Below are positions 41,202 to 53,041 of a stretch of 60,244 nucleotides of DNA, one piece after another. Each line of letters starts with the position of its first letter. Within the stretch, counting starts at the first letter, position 1. The stretch spans positions 82,814 to 143,057 of the forward strand of contig NW_023365702.1 in NCBI RefSeq assembly GCF_000003815.2, read 5' to 3'. The translations under genes were made by a program, and so were the position numbers. Below the pieces are notes generated by a model. It worked only from the letters and a program-made list of their open reading frames with translations. It was not told where the DNA came from and did not search any database. The stretch comes from Branchiostoma floridae (Eukaryota; Chordata; Leptocardii; Amphioxiformes; Branchiostomatidae).

Positions 41202-43067
41202 TCACCCTTTCTCACCTGTGTGAGTTTGTACATGTTTCTTTAGATGACCAAGCTTACTGAACTGCCTGCTGCACTCCTCACACCTGTAGGGTTTCTCTCC
41301 TGTGTGAGTCCGCATGTGAATCTTCATACTTCCCTGCTCACTAAACTGCCTGCTGCACTCCTCACACCTGTAGGGTTTCTCTCCTGTGTGAGTTCGCATA
41401 TGAGTTTTTAGAGTACCTAGCTCGCTGAACTGCCTGCCGCACTCCTCACACTTGTAAGGTTTTTCCCCTGTGTGAGTCCGCATGTGTTTCTTCAGAGTAC
41501 TCAGCTCAATGAACTCTTTGCTACACTCCTCACACTTGTAGGGTTTCTCGCCTGTGTGAGTCCGCATGTGAGTTTTCAGATGACCCATCTGATTGAACTG
41601 CTTGCTGCACTCTTCACACCTGTAGGGCTTCTCCCCTGTGTGAGTCCGCATGTGACTCTTCAGACTTCCCAGCTGACTGAACTGCCTGCCGCACTCCTCA
41701 CACCTGTAGGGTTTCTCCCCTGTGTGAGTACGCATGTGACTCTTTAGATCACTCAGCTGAGTGAACTGCTTGCTGCACTCCTCACACCCGTAGGGCTTCT
41801 CCCCTGTGTGAGTCCGCACGTGTGTCTTAAGCTTATCCAGCCGACTAAACTGCTTGCTGCATTCCTCACACCTGTAGGGTTTCTCACCTGTGTGAGTATG
41901 CATATGCTTATTCAGTTCATCTGGCCTGCTAAATAGCTTTCTGCACTTCTCACACTCGTAAGGTTTCTCCCCTGTGTGAGTCCGCATGTGTCTCTTCAGA
42001 TGACTCAGCAGACTGAACTGCCTGCTGCACTCCTCACACCTGTAGGGTTTTTCTCCTGTGTGGGTACGCATGTGTCTCCTAAGATGAGCAATCCGACTGA
42101 ACTGTTTGCTACACTCCTCACACTTGAAGGGTTTCTCCCCTGTGTGAGTTTTGATGTGAGTCTTTAGCTTATCTAACAGACTGAACTGCTTGCTGCACTC
42201 CTCACATCTGTAGGGCTTCTCCCCTGTGTGTGTCCGCATATGAGTCTTCAGATGACCCAGCTGACTGAACTGCCTGCTGCACTCCTCACACCTGTAGGGT
42301 TTCTCCCCTGTGTGAGTCCGCATGTGTTTCTTCAGATCACTCAGCTGCCTGAACTGTTTGCTGCACTCCTCACACTTGTAGGGTTTCTCCCCTGTGTGAG
42401 TCCGCATGTGTGTCTTAAGCTTATCCAGCCGACTAAACTGCTTGCTGCATTCCTCACACCTGTAGGGTTTCTCACCTGTGTGAGTATGCATATGCTTCTT
42501 CAGTTCATCTGGCCTGCTAAATAGCTTGCTACACTCCTCACACTTGTGAGGTTTCTCCCCTGTGTGAGTTTTGATATGTCTCTTCAGATGACTCAGCAGA
42601 CTGAACTGCCTGCTGCACTCCTCACACCTGTACGGTTTCTCCCCTGTGTGAGTTTGCACGTGTCTCCTAACATGAGCAAGCCGACTGAACTGTTTGCTAC
42701 ACTCCTCACACTTGAAGGGTTTCTCCCCTGTGTGGATTTTGATGTGAGTCTTTAGCTTATCTAGCCGACTGAACTGCCTGCTGCACTCCTCGCACATGTA
42801 GGGTTTATCACCAGTATGAGTCTGCATGTGTGCCTTCAGATTACCCAGCTGACTGAATTGCTTGCTGCACTCTTCACACATGTAGGGTTTCTCCCCTGTG
42901 TGAGTCCGCATGTGTACCATCAGATTACTCAGCTGACTGAATTGCTTGTTGCACTCCTCACACCTGTAGCACTTCTCCCCTCTGCTAGAGCCAGGTTGCA
43001 CAGAATCATCCATTTTTGCATTTCTCATGACGTCATCCAAACTCTGCACTTTGCTCGTTGATGCCAT
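41202..43067 (-). CDS. Poly-C2H2 zinc-finger protein D, 21 fingers
   Basis: Intact 621-codon frame, the largest of the cluster. Leader MASTSKVQSLDDVMRNAK, no effector domain recognised, then 21 fingers with TGEKPY linkers. Helices: QLSNLMV, QLGNLKA, RLDKLKT, RLAHVRR, LLSHLKR, RPDELKK, RLDKLKT, QLSDLKK, QLGHLKT, LLDKLKT, RIAHLRR, LLSHLKR, RPDELNK, RLDKLKT, QLSDLKS, QLGSLKS, QMGHLKT, ELSTLKK, ELGTLKT, EQGSMKI, KLGHLKK. Fingers 3-9 and 10-16 are a seven-finger block duplication. The frame ends TGEKG at a decayed extra finger shared with gene A. Expected nuclear DNA binder of unknown target. The ATG lies 22 nt inside exon 2 (acceptor CCTACAG, exon start about 43089). Its 3' UTR holds a CACTA-like element. 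Confidence 0.94.
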   Translation of the reverse strand: MASTSKVQSLDDVMRNAKMDDSVQPGSSRGEKCYRCEECNKQFSQLSNLMVHMRTHTGEKPYMCEECSKQFSQLGNLKAHMQTHTGDKPYMCEECSRQFSRLDKLKTHIKIHTGEKPFKCEECSKQFSRLAHVRRHVQTHTGEKPYRCEECSRQFSLLSHLKRHIKTHTGEKPHKCEECSKLFSRPDELKKHMHTHTGEKPYRCEECSKQFSRLDKLKTHMRTHTGEKPYKCEECSKQFRQLSDLKKHMRTHTGEKPYRCEECSRQFSQLGHLKTHMRTHTGEKPYRCEECSKQFSLLDKLKTHIKTHTGEKPFKCEECSKQFSRIAHLRRHMRTHTGEKPYRCEECSRQFSLLSHLKRHMRTHTGEKPYECEKCRKLFSRPDELNKHMHTHTGEKPYRCEECSKQFSRLDKLKTHVRTHTGEKPYGCEECSKQFTQLSDLKSHMRTHTGEKPYRCEECGRQFSQLGSLKSHMRTHTGEKPYRCEECSKQFNQMGHLKTHMRTHTGEKPYKCEECSKEFIELSTLKKHMRTHTGEKPYKCEECGRQFSELGTLKTHMRTHTGEKPYRCEECSRQFSEQGSMKIHMRTHTGEKPYRCEECSRQFSKLGHLKKHVQTHTGEKG

Positions 43068-43147
43068 CCTGCTTGCTCAAGCGCTACGTCTGTAGGAAAA
43101 AGATGAATTGTCGTCAGACACTAATTTTTCACTTTTCCCTTCAATTT

Positions 43148-43530
43148 ATTTATTTTACCAGGAAAGTACAACTCGAGTTAGACTAGGCCTGCTTTTCAGG
43201 CGGTCTTGGGCATACATAGAAACAACACAATAACAACAAAGACATTCAATAACAACATAGCTGTAAAAATAGCATTACTTTAAGCAATTAGGTATAAGTC
43301 ACTTTAAATGTCCTGAACTTCATCAGGCTTCGTGACTTGCAAGGGAGCTTGTTCCACGGCTGCACGCCATAGTACTGCAGACTGCCACTAATTTTTTAAG
43401 TCATCATATATATATATGGTAAAATCCTAATTGATATCCGCCGTACAGCGTCGACTACGGCTTAACAGTCTTATACGAGAATGATAGTCTCTGCCACACA
43501 GGGCACATCTTTGTGGCAGATGTTTTTTTT
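43148..43530 (-). mobile_element. LINE 3' fragment in the 5' intron of D
   Basis: Near-identical to 29038-29425 in unit B, with the same truncated reverse-transcriptase C-terminus (YYGVQPWNKLPCKS) and AATAAATAAAT tail. Confidence 0.7.
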
Positions 43531-43793
43531 AAGTATACCAACTTGTACATTAGTGTCCTAGCCAAACTTTTTCCAACTCATTGTATAAATCTCCTAGCAA
43601 AAATAAAGACTGACGAATAGTGAAGCCTCCCTCCACCATTTTACGTTACTGAATAACGGTTGGTGCAAAATCTTTTTTTTTCTTGTTGGACGGGTGTCGA
43701 GAAAAAGCCTGAAAAAATTATTGGACCTGATTTTAGACCGATTAGAAAATGAACAGATCATACCGGCAAGCATTCATGTGTTTGGGGGCTTAC

Positions 43794-43840
43794 TGTCCCA
43801 ATTGAGAAAGTAAACATCCAACATGGCGGCGCTTACTGGT
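43794..43840 (-). promoter_or_regulatory. Unit D promoter/exon 1 with YY1 motif
   Basis: AACATGGCGGC at 43820-43830; minus-strand donor GGGACA|GTAAG (GT at 43793-43792). The intron to the exon 2 acceptor is about 0.7 kb. Confidence 0.62.
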
Positions 43841-44089
43841 GCCTACGAAACCAATAAACAAGACCGAAGTAGGATACAATTTACCAAGTTTCTACAAGCA
43901 AATTTAGTCTAACTGAGGCTTTGTTGACATTCAGTCAACAGTATTCTAAAACGCCAGGAGAAATAAGATCATCAAACAGATACATTTGTTGCAAAATGAA
44001 CCATTGTTTTGCCCATTTACAAGTCCGGGTTCAGGTCCGGATTTAGTTCCATGAATGGAATTTTCTATACTGGTACTCACCCCTACCAG

Positions 44090-45425
44090 TGGTACTACTG
44101 AACCTCCCCGTAGAATTAATTCAAACACGGCATAATGAACACCAGATGTTAGAAAGGTGGGAAGTTCTGGCTTGGGGGCGGACGGGGGAAGTTGAGGTAC
44201 ACCTTACAGACATAATCCGTGCCTTCCATACAAGTATGACTTATTTCTACGCCAAGGAACACTGCAGAATTGACTTTGAAATACATAGAAACAGACTGGC
44301 ATTTTTACTTGCTTTTTAATAAATAACCCCCAAATTCTTATCAACGGACCTCCCGTAAACCCCTCACAGGCCCCGCTGTTTACGTTTCATTCTGCATTCC
44401 TCAACGTATAAGAATCATTTCTCACTATTTTAGGTGCAGAAAACTGGAACATTTCAAACATACTCTTTCCTCTTTGCTATGGTGTATCTTCCAGTGGAAA
44501 CACACGGCAGAACCATTATGGTTTATACCTTGCCCTCCCCTCCCTCTAAAGAAGTTTCTGTCAAGCCTACAGAGCTTCTAGTATCAAAATACAAGATGTC
44601 GTCTTACCTGAACAAACTTAAACAACAGCACACTTGCACAACAACGTCCGTCGACTCCCTAAAACCGCTAAATGTTGATGAGATCTTCGGAACGATGAAA
44701 AACTTTCCAAACCGACGCCGTTTTTTCAGTAAACAGGAAGTTGCCTCTCATGACCCGGAAGTATACCATGGTCTGGGTCAACTATCATGTCCTGGTTATT
44801 CAAATGTTGTCGCGACCACGCTCAATGGGATTTTTGTATATAATTGATACTTTTGTCCAGATTCAGCCTGTTGCCGTATTGTTACTTATTCATACACGTT
44901 AGTTCATTAAGGTAATTCAATTGTATACACTTGCTTGTTCATATGTAGTTGTAGTTGTAGTAGACCTTACGAAAGTCGCTGTTCTTGTGTCAATAAAGAT
45001 GTTTCTGTAAGGATGAATGCAGACATGGCATTTCTTTTGTGGAGAATGAGTCATATTTTTATTCTCCTGTGTTTCTCCTTTAGGTCAAGGTCAACGTGCT
45101 TAAAATTGCGGTCTCCTTTGGAAACCAGACCTGTACCTGTCATCTCAAAGCAGATCCTACGGTGCCATATTAAAGATAGTATTAAAGATGGCCAAGGGGC
45201 ATAGTCGGCTAAAGGGAGTCAAACAGTAACATACACACTCCTAGGCCGGCTTCATTCCTCTGCCAGCTTTGATACTGTTTAATGCTACCGTAGGATCTGC
45301 TTGGAGATTACAGTACAGTACCTGTGTCTTGTGCAGTGATGCCTTCTAGCAATGTTCAGTGTATCTGCACCCGGACATACCTGAACACATCTGCACCTGA
45401 CACATCTGGTGCTCTGCTGCTCATC
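44090..45425. repeat. Shared repeat block, unit D
   Basis: Identical in order to the other blocks. Relative to unit B it lacks about 40 bp near 44552 and becomes unlike B after about 44727. Includes a foldback MITE at 45138-45312. Confidence 0.7.
45138..45312. mobile_element. Foldback MITE, unit D
   Basis: Termini 'tgtcatctcaaagcagatcc' and complement of TGTAATCTCCAAGCAGATCC; orthologous insertion site to units B, C and E. Confidence 0.75.
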
Positions 45426-45429
45426 AAAT

Positions 45430-45610
45430 CGCATATGTATGTATGAATATATATATATGTATGAATATGTGTGTGTGTGTTTATGTATGTATGAATGTAT
45501 GTGTGTGTGTGTATGTCTGTGTGTTTGCATGTGTGTATGTATGTATGTATGAATGTGTGTGTATGTACGTGTGTATGTATGTACATGTATGTGTGTACAT
45601 GCTTGTAAGT
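45430..45610. repeat. (TGTA/TGTG)n microsatellite, unit E
   Basis: TGTATG tract, shorter than in other units, followed by 'agatgaacagcataactt'. Confidence 0.9.
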
Positions 45611-45928
45611 AGATGAACAGCATAACTTGAGACGGCCTGAATAGATTGCAGATGTATTGATATGTTCTGGATATCTAGGGTGTGCCTCAAAGCATGCCTT
45701 GAGTAGAAGCACAATAAATTGTTGAAAACTTGAAACTTTTGTACGTTTTCTAATATTAAGCAATTTGTGGTTTTAGATGTCCTCTTTTCAATTTTGGGGA
45801 GCAAAAGTGTTTTGATTGTAGCTTAATTGGTATGTACATTATATAAATAAACTACTTTGGCTATTTCGATACTAAAATATATCAACTTCAAATGTAATAT
45901 CCAAACAAGTGTGCATCAAACAAACAAC

Positions 45929-45934
45929 TTTATT
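45929..45934 (-). terminator. Poly(A) signal of zinc-finger gene E
   Basis: Minus-strand AATAAAGTTGTTTG, about 860 bp beyond the stop, with TGATGCACACTTG downstream. Confidence 0.65.
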
Positions 45935-46792
45935 AAACAAAGCAAATCCGACAGCAAAATACAACCCAGCATAACACTTCTACAACGTGAGTTTTCAAGA
46001 CAAATTCATTTAAAAAAAACAGATCCTGAGATCTAAAAAAAAGATGAAAACTTACTAGTAGTTCTAGCTGTTGACTAGGATATCAATATTGCAATCCTCT
46101 GTTCTTACATCATTTCAAAAGTTTTCTGGCCGTTACTAAGGGATCTTAATCCAAACCAGACCTGTGTCTGCACGAAATGGTTGCAAACACCTGCAACTAA
46201 CAACGAAAGGAACCTACCTGCACCTACCTACATGAACTCAGCAAGTATGACAGATACCTGATAACGTTAAGACTAACACTAAGGTAAATGTAGATTAGTA
46301 CAACAAACCATCTTAAAAAAAGGTCTTCTTCACACAATAACTGCTCTTACTTATTGCTTAGGTTACAGCTAAACTACAAGCCAGAAAAATAGAAAAATTG
46401 AAACTTGAACTGTTATTTCACAGTATAAAATGGCCGACTTGGCATTTCACAAAAGGGAATGTGCAATCCTAGCAAGAAAAACTTCAATTAAGAACAAAAC
46501 CTACACTATCATACCTGTCTAATCTAAGCTTGAGAACTTCAGATAAGAAAATAAACGTAATACCTTTCTCTTAGCAAGATTATTACAACGACAGTTGCAG
46601 AATAATGCACATGGAGCTATAATCAGAAAGCTGCCTATACTACTAAATTACTTAACAAAAAACCAATAAGCCATGTGTGTGAAAATCTTCAAAATTTGCG
46701 ATATGAAAAACTTCTCCTTTTCACACTCCTGGTTCTGGGCTTTCTTATTTATGAGCTTGCATGTGCCTTATAAGACTACTTGGCTGACAGAA

Positions 46793-47755
46793 CTACTTGC
46801 TGCACTCCTCCGTGTAGGGTTTCTCCCCTGTGTGAGTTTTCATGTGTCCCTTTAGATGATCAAGCCTACTGAACGGCCTGCTGCACTCCTCGCACTTGTA
46901 GGGTTTGTCACCTGTGTGAGTCCGCATGTGTTTCTTCATATTACTCAGCTGACTGAACTGCCTGCTGCACTCCTCACACTTGTAGGGTCTCTCCCCTGTA
47001 TGAGTCCGCAAATGATTCTGCAGACTTCCCAGATGACTGAACTGCCTGCTGCACTCCTCACACTGGTAGGGTTTCTCCCCAGTGTGAGTCCGCATGTGAG
47101 TTTTTAGTGTGCGCATCTCACTAAACCGCCTGCTGCACTCCTCACACCTGTAAGGTTTCTCCCCTGTGTGCATTTTGATATGAGTCTTTAGATGCACCAG
47201 CTGACTGAACTGCCTGCTGCACTCCTCACACCTGTAGGGTTTTTCCCCTGTGTGAGTACGCTTGTGTTTCGTCAGATCGCCCAGTTGACAGAACTGTTTG
47301 CTACACTCTTCACACTTGTAAGGTTTCTCCCCTGTGTGAGTACGCATGTGTTTCTTTAGATGAACTAGCTCACTGAACTGCCTGCTGCACTCCTCACACC
47401 TGTACGGTTTGTCCCCTGTGTGAGTCTGCATGTGTTTCTTCAGATTACCAAGCTCACTGAATTGCCTGCTGCACTCCTCACACCTGTACGGTTTGTCCCC
47501 TGTGTGAGTCTGCATGTGTTTCTTCAGATTACCAAGCTCACTGAATTGCCTGCTGCACTCCTCACACCTGTACGGTTTGTCCCCTGTGTGAGTCCGCTTG
47601 TGTTTGTCCAGATAGCTCAGCTTTCTGAACTGCTTGCTGCACTCCTCACACTTGTAGCACTTCTTCCCTCTGCTAGTGCTCGGTTGCACAGAATCATCCT
47701 TTTTGGCATTTGACCTGACTTCATCCAAACGCTGCACGTTGCTTGCTGAAGCCAT
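46793..47755 (-). CDS. Poly-C2H2 zinc-finger protein E, 10 fingers plus one broken
   Basis: The frame opens upstream at 47806, but the paralogous start is at 47755 ([13 protein letters not shown] leader), giving 320 residues. Helices: [70 protein letters not shown]. Fingers 2 and 3 are identical at the DNA level (47401-47484 and 47485-47568). The final finger has lost its first zinc cysteine (PYTEEC for PYKCEEC) and ends at TAG where paralogues have CAG. Expected nuclear DNA binder of unknown target. The acceptor CCTACAG is about 22 nt upstream, but exon 1 is further away than in other units (49133-49170) because the intron carries two insertions. Confidence 0.9.
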   Translation of the reverse strand: MASASNVQRLDEVRSNAKKDDSVQPSTSRGKKCYKCEECSKQFRKLSYLDKHKRTHTGDKPYRCEECSRQFSELGNLKKHMQTHTGDKPYRCEECSRQFSELGNLKKHMQTHTGDKPYRCEECSRQFSELVHLKKHMRTHTGEKPYKCEECSKQFCQLGDLTKHKRTHTGEKPYRCEECSRQFSQLVHLKTHIKMHTGEKPYRCEECSRRFSEMRTLKTHMRTHTGEKPYQCEECSRQFSHLGSLQNHLRTHTGERPYKCEECSRQFSQLSNMKKHMRTHTGDKPYKCEECSRPFSRLDHLKGHMKTHTGEKPYTEECSK

Positions 47756-47937
47756 CCTTGTAGATCTAGCACAAGGTCTGTAGGGAAAAGATAAACTATT
47801 AGGCAAGAGACGCTAAATTTGTAAGTAACCAGCTTGTGCAATAGTGCTCCAGCCAAGCTTTTTCCAACTTAATGTATAAATCTCCAAACAAAAATAATGA
47901 CTGACAAATAGTGAAGCCTCCCTCAACCATTTTAAGT

Positions 47938-48058
47938 TGGCCACGGAGTCCGTGGATCGCGTGCTGTTCCTAACCGGCTATAGTTCTCTAGACGGCTTAC
48001 TCCTCTATTTGTTCCATTTCTACGATTTTCCAACGATCCCGAGTCTGGTAGAGACTAA
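47938..48058. mobile_element. 121-bp insertion with 8-bp target duplication
   Basis: TTTTAAGT flanks it on both sides (47930-47937 and 48059-48066), and other units read straight through ('ttttaagttactgaa'). Contains the palindrome CCACGGAGTCCGTGG. Family not recognised; the 8-bp duplication would suit a hAT-derived MITE. Confidence 0.6.
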
Positions 48059-48136
48059 TTTTAAGTAACTGAATAGAAGTGGGTACAAAACCATTTTTCT
48101 TGTTGGACCGCTACGGAAAAAAAACTGAAAAAAGTG

Positions 48137-49105
48137 TGGCAATTAAAACTATTGCCATGGCGACGGTTTTATTATTTATAAGTATTAATGATTGTTGTTG
48201 TAGGTGTGTTGTATATTTGTGTTCTATCCTTTCGCCTAGCTGTATGTATGAAGATGGTCATCTCTTCTACCTAAATAACAATGTGTTCAAAGTATGAAAG
48301 TTTTAGCCAAGAAAGCTATTGTAGCATTTTCTCAAAATGCTACAATGTAAATAAGACCCTGATTTGCCCTGCTTACGTCTGCATGTTCAACTAACTTAAC
48401 GTACATGTTGCTGCCAAATGTCGGAAGAATGGAATTTCGTCATTTAACACTATAATAACAATTCTCATTAATTATGTAAATTAGGTAACAATTTGCATAA
48501 TTGATGTCTTTTGATATTTATCTCTTTTCTAGTTACATATGTCATATTTACGTGTCCTAGTAGTAATGAAATACTTTGGCTTAATAAACTGTGCTCTTTG
48601 ATTATGCAAATAAGCTCGGGGTCTGCATTAATAGCCCTTATTTATGGAAGGCATATCCGAAGTTATCTACATATAAAAAATTACGATTATTCCCTTCCAA
48701 AAGTATGGTGCAATTGCGCACGCGCGGACGAATTGCTGTAGAATTTCGGGAATTTTGGCCAATTGGATATATACTTAACAGTAAGCATAACATTTCTCTC
48801 TTTTTGAATTACAAATGATATATTTTTGAGCATTTTAACATGAAATACAGTGTATTTATAAACTGTCCTCATTAATTATGCAATTACCCCCTGATTTGCA
48901 TGATTATCATTTGCATTTATGTAATTATGTTAGGCATCTTTGAAGCTATCTATATTCTAAATATTATGATGATCCGTCAACCCATTCCCGAGTTATTCCC
49001 CTCTAATGGGATGATGCAACTACGCAGGCGTGGAAAAATTCCTGACATGCCTGCGGGATTTTGGGAATTTTTGTCAAACGGTCGCACACTATATCATTAG
49101 GCGAA
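48137..49105. other. ~0.97-kb unit E-specific insertion in the 5' intron
   Basis: Compared with units A-D and F, extra AT-rich sequence begins after 'aaactgaaaaaa' and ends before 'gcaagcattcatgtg'. It has repeated 'attatgcaa' and 'catttgcat' motifs, and two 'ttgggaatttt'-type segments. No protein or RNA recognised. Confidence 0.5.
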
Positions 49106-49132
49106 GCAAGCATTCATGTGTTTGGGTCTTAC

Positions 49133-49180
49133 CGTCCCAACTGAGAAAGTAAACATCCAACATGGCAGCGCTCATTGATG
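49133..49180 (-). promoter_or_regulatory. Unit E promoter/exon 1, YY1 motif altered
   Basis: The motif reads AACATGGCAGC (49159-49169), one change from the AACATGGCGGC of the other five units. The minus-strand donor GGGACG|GTAAG is intact (GT at 49132-49131). Confidence 0.55.
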
Positions 49181-49368
49181 CCAACGAAATCAATACAGGT
49201 TTTGCTATCGCAAACCTTTATAAACAAGAACAAAGTAGGATACCTTTTTTAACCAAGTTGCTACAAACATACTTAGTCTAACAAAGGCTTGAGCTTTGTT
49301 GACATGATGACAGAATTCTAGTTTTAGAATTCACAAGTTTTCACAGACAATTAGGTCCAGGTTCAGGG

Positions 49369-51522
49369 GTGACGCAACCATTAGCGCCTGCGCCTAGAGC
49401 CCACGGTGAGAGATCTCAAATAAAAACAAGGCTTTAAACCATTGAAAAGCCTTCCTTGATGCGATTTTATGTGAAATTTGTGCATTTTGGGAGTGGCAGC
49501 AGTAGGAAAGACCCTACACTTGTAGAATTAGTTGTCAAAAATGACCTTTCTCCATTGAGGGGGTTTCCGCACACCCTTGAAATAGTGGTATTGTCGCCAG
49601 AATGCTGTTTTCAGCCAAATGGGCCAATCCAAGGGCTCTAATTAGGGAGGTGTATCAAAAGATTAGCAGAAATTCTTGAAAATGAATTTGCTGAGACTGG
49701 ACATAGCAGGCTATCATTTGAAGGTAAGTTTGTATGGCTTGAACTTTTTATTCTTGAGATAATTGCATATTTGTTTCCTCAACTCTCCCATTGGAACGCA
49801 TGTATTACTCGGGGAAATTCTAATGACATCGTCTCCCCTGCAGTGATTCAGGTAGGCATGGATTAGGGCATTCCTGTTCATTTTAAGGACTTTTTTTCAT
49901 GGATCTGTTACCTGAGCAAGGTATAGGGTTTAGGTGACTGTCATTTACTTGAGATTTGCCCCATTTTTTGGGTTATTTTTGGCCCTCTTCCTTGTTTTTT
50001 AGCCATCCCTCCAATCAGTGCCAGACTGCAGACCAGGGACAGTGTACAGAGGACTTGATTTTAGTATTCTGGGGGTAAATTGCTGGGGGTTGGGGTGATT
50101 CCCCTACGGGAGGGGTCCGAGACCAGGTGAATGTTGTGATTTAGCCTTGTCACACTCTTTTTCATTCTTTTTGCCTTTTCTATGATTGTCCCTATCCATA
50201 CAAGTAGCCTTTATAGACCTTTCAGGGCCCTTGAATAGACCTTAGGCTTGCCTTGAAAGTGTCTAGAAAGGGGATGTAGGAGTCTAGGTGCAGGGAACAA
50301 TGTCTCCATTAGCTTAGGTGACCAACTTTTGGCTTTATTCACAAAGTTTGATTCTGTCAAATTCCACCTGTAGCCAGCATCCCTAGCCCAGGTCCACAGT
50401 GCAGGCCTGGCACCTGTAGGTCATCAATCCCCAGGGGAGTGTTTCTTATGAGCGGTCTTTGATATTGATGATTTTTACTTCACACCCCTACCACGCAGTG
50501 GTGATATGATTGACATCTGAAGTTGAATTTACTAGAAGGGGTGACGCAACCATTAGCGCCTGCGCCTAGAGCCCACGGTGAGAGAGCTCAAATAAAAAAA
50601 AAAGCCTTTCTTGGTGGGATTTTATGTGAAATCTGGGCATTTTGGGAGTGGCTGCAGTAGGAAAGACCCTACACTGGTAGAATTAGTTGTCAAAAATGAC
50701 CTTTCTCCATTGAGGGGGTTTCCGCATCCCCTTGAAATAGTGGTATCGTCGCCAGAATGCTGTTTTCAGCCAAATGGGCCAATCCAAGGGCTCTAATTAG
50801 GGGGGTGTATCAAAAGATTAGCCGTATAGAAATTCTTGCAAGTGCATTTGCTTAGACTGGACATACTGTAAATGCAGAAATGTTCGTGGTGGATTAATGT
50901 TCGCGGTTTTCGCGGTGATCACTTCATCGCGAACTTAAAACCACCGCGAACATTTTTCTACTATGGTATTAGACTGCAGTCTATGGTGTTACCGCGAAAT
51001 TAAAACCACCGCGGAAAGTCCTTTTTCCCGCTACCGCGAAATTAAATCCCCGCAAACTTAAACGCATTTACAGTAGTAGGCTATCATTTGAAGGTAAGTT
51101 TGTATGACTTGAACTTTTTATTCTTGAGATAATTGCATATTTGTTTCCTCAACTCTCCCATTGGAACGCATGTATTACTGGGGGAAATTCTAATGACATC
51201 GTCTCCCCTGCAGTGATTCAGGTAGGCATGGATTAGGGCATTCCTGTTCATTTTAAGGACTTTTTTTTCATGAATCTGTTACCTGAGCAAGGTATAGGGT
51301 TTAGGTGACTGTCATTTACTTGAGATCTGCCCCTTGTTTTTTAGCCATCCCTCCAATCAGTGCCAGACTGTGACCAGGGACAGTGTACAGAGGACTTGAT
51401 TTTAGTATTCTGGGGGTAAATTGCTGGGGGTTGGGGTGATTCCCCTATGGGAGGGGTCCGAGACCAGGTGAATGTTGTGATTTAGCCTTGTCACACTCTT
51501 TTTCATTCTTTTTGCCTTTTTC
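49369..51522. mobile_element. Insertion with ~0.8-kb direct terminal repeats
   Basis: Direct repeats of about 810 bp (49369-50180) and 980 bp (50541-51522, lengthened by a MITE) enclose about 360 bp. Both start GGTGACGCAACCATTAGCG and end 'tcattctttttgccttttc'. TTCAGG flanks the whole (49363-49368 and 51523-51528), and other units lack it between 'aggtcc' and 'ggtccgg' segments. This looks like a small LTR-type element, but the termini are not TG...CA and there is no gag or pol. A tandem duplication inside an older insert is the alternative. Confidence 0.55.
50866..51073. mobile_element. MITE with CTGTAAATGC termini, TA target
   Basis: Inverted ends CTGTAAATGC and GCATTTACAG flanked by TA on each side (50864-50865 and 51074-51075). 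The interior is made of 'accgcgaa' and 'ttcgcggt' arms. The other direct repeat (near 49700) has the empty site gacaTAgcagg, proving a TA target as for Tc1/mariner-type elements. Confidence 0.85.
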
Positions 51523-51528
51523 TTCAGG

Positions 51529-52965
51529 TCCGGACATGGACCTAAATGATCCTCTGGACCTGAATTTTCTGTACCGGTACCTTCCCGTAACTAGTACTGA
51601 ACCTCCCCTAAGAGTTAGTTCAAACGTGCCATAATGAACACCAGATGCTAGCAGTTCCGGCCAAGGGGCGAACGGGGGAAGTTGAGGTACACCTTACAAA
51701 TATTAAAAAAGTTTGAGTTATTTCTACACCAACGAACACTGTAAAATTGATTCTGAAAGAGAAACACATAAAACAGACTTACATTTTCACTTGTCCTTGA
51801 ATAAATAAACTCAATAAACTCAGAAATTCTTATCAACGGATCTCCGTAAACCCTTCACAGGACCCCGCTGTTTACGTTTTTCTGCATTCCTCTACTTATC
51901 AGAATCATTTCTCCATTTTTTAGGTGCAGAAAACTGGAACATTTCAAACACATATTTGTATTATCATTTCCTCTAAGCTATGGTCTATCTTCCATTGGAA
52001 ACAGACGACAAACCCTGTGGTTCATACCTTTGTTCCCCCAAGTTGGTTCCCCCAAGTTGGTTCCCCCCTCCCAATAATAATGAATTTCCAAAGAAGTTGC
52101 AACGCGCGTTCACGACACGTTTCACTTTCGAGCTTTCTGTCAAGCCTACAGAGCTTCTAGTATCAAAATACAAGATATCGTCTTACCTGAACAAACTTCA
52201 ACACCAGCAGACTTGCACGACAACGTAAGTCGGATCGCTAAAACCGCTAAATATGTTGACGAGATCTTCGAAACGAAGAAAACCTTCCAAACCCACGCCG
52301 TTTCTCCAGAAAACAGGAAGTTCCGTCTCATGACCCGGAAGTACACCATGGCCTGGGTCAACTATCATCTCCTGGTTATTCAATTGTTGTCGCTCAATAT
52401 GATTTTTGTATATAATTGATACTTTTGTCCAGATTCAGCCTGTTGCCGTATTGTTACTTATTCATACACATTAGTTCATTAAGGTAATTCAATTGTATAC
52501 ACTTGATTGTTCATATGTGTATGTAGTTGTAGTAGACCTTACGAAAGTCGCTGTTCTTGTGTCAATAAAGATGTTTCTGTAAGGATGAATGCAGACATGG
52601 CATTTCTTTTGTGGAGAATGAGTCATATCTTTATTCTCCTGTGTTGCTCTTTTAGGTGATGGCCAACGTGCTTAAAGTTGCGGGATCCTTTGGAAACCAG
52701 ACCTGTGCCTGTACTCTCAAAGCAGATCCTACGGTGCCATATTAAGGCTAGTATCAAAGCTGGCCAATGAGTATAGCCGGCCAAAGGGAGTCAAACGGTC
52801 ACATACACACTCCTAGGCTAGGCCGGCTAGCTTTTCATACTGTCTAATGCCACCGCAGGATCTGCTTGTAGATTACTGTACAGTAACTGTGTCTTGTGCA
52901 GTGATGCCTTCTAGCGATCTTCAGTGTATCTGCACCCGAAAATCTGGTGCTCTGCTCAGCAATAA
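51529..52965. repeat. Shared repeat block, unit E
   Basis: Same segments as the other blocks; most similar to 1-1277 in the 51900-52400 part. Includes the foldback MITE at 52710-52875. Confidence 0.7.
52710..52875. mobile_element. Foldback MITE, unit E
   Basis: Diverged copy at the same site as in units B-D; the ends are 'tgtactctcaaagcagatcc' and 'ggatctgcttgtagatta'. Confidence 0.68.
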
Positions 52966-52974
52966 AATCGCATA

Positions 52975-53010
52975 TGTATGTATGAATGTGTGTGTTTGTG
53001 TATTCATGAA

Positions 53011-53041
<31 letters not shown>

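Noticed and set aside
41202-43067. Regular 84-bp repeats that resemble a CRISPR-like array at first glance
   Set aside because: The period is one 28-residue zinc finger, the frame is open throughout, and the genome is eukaryotic.
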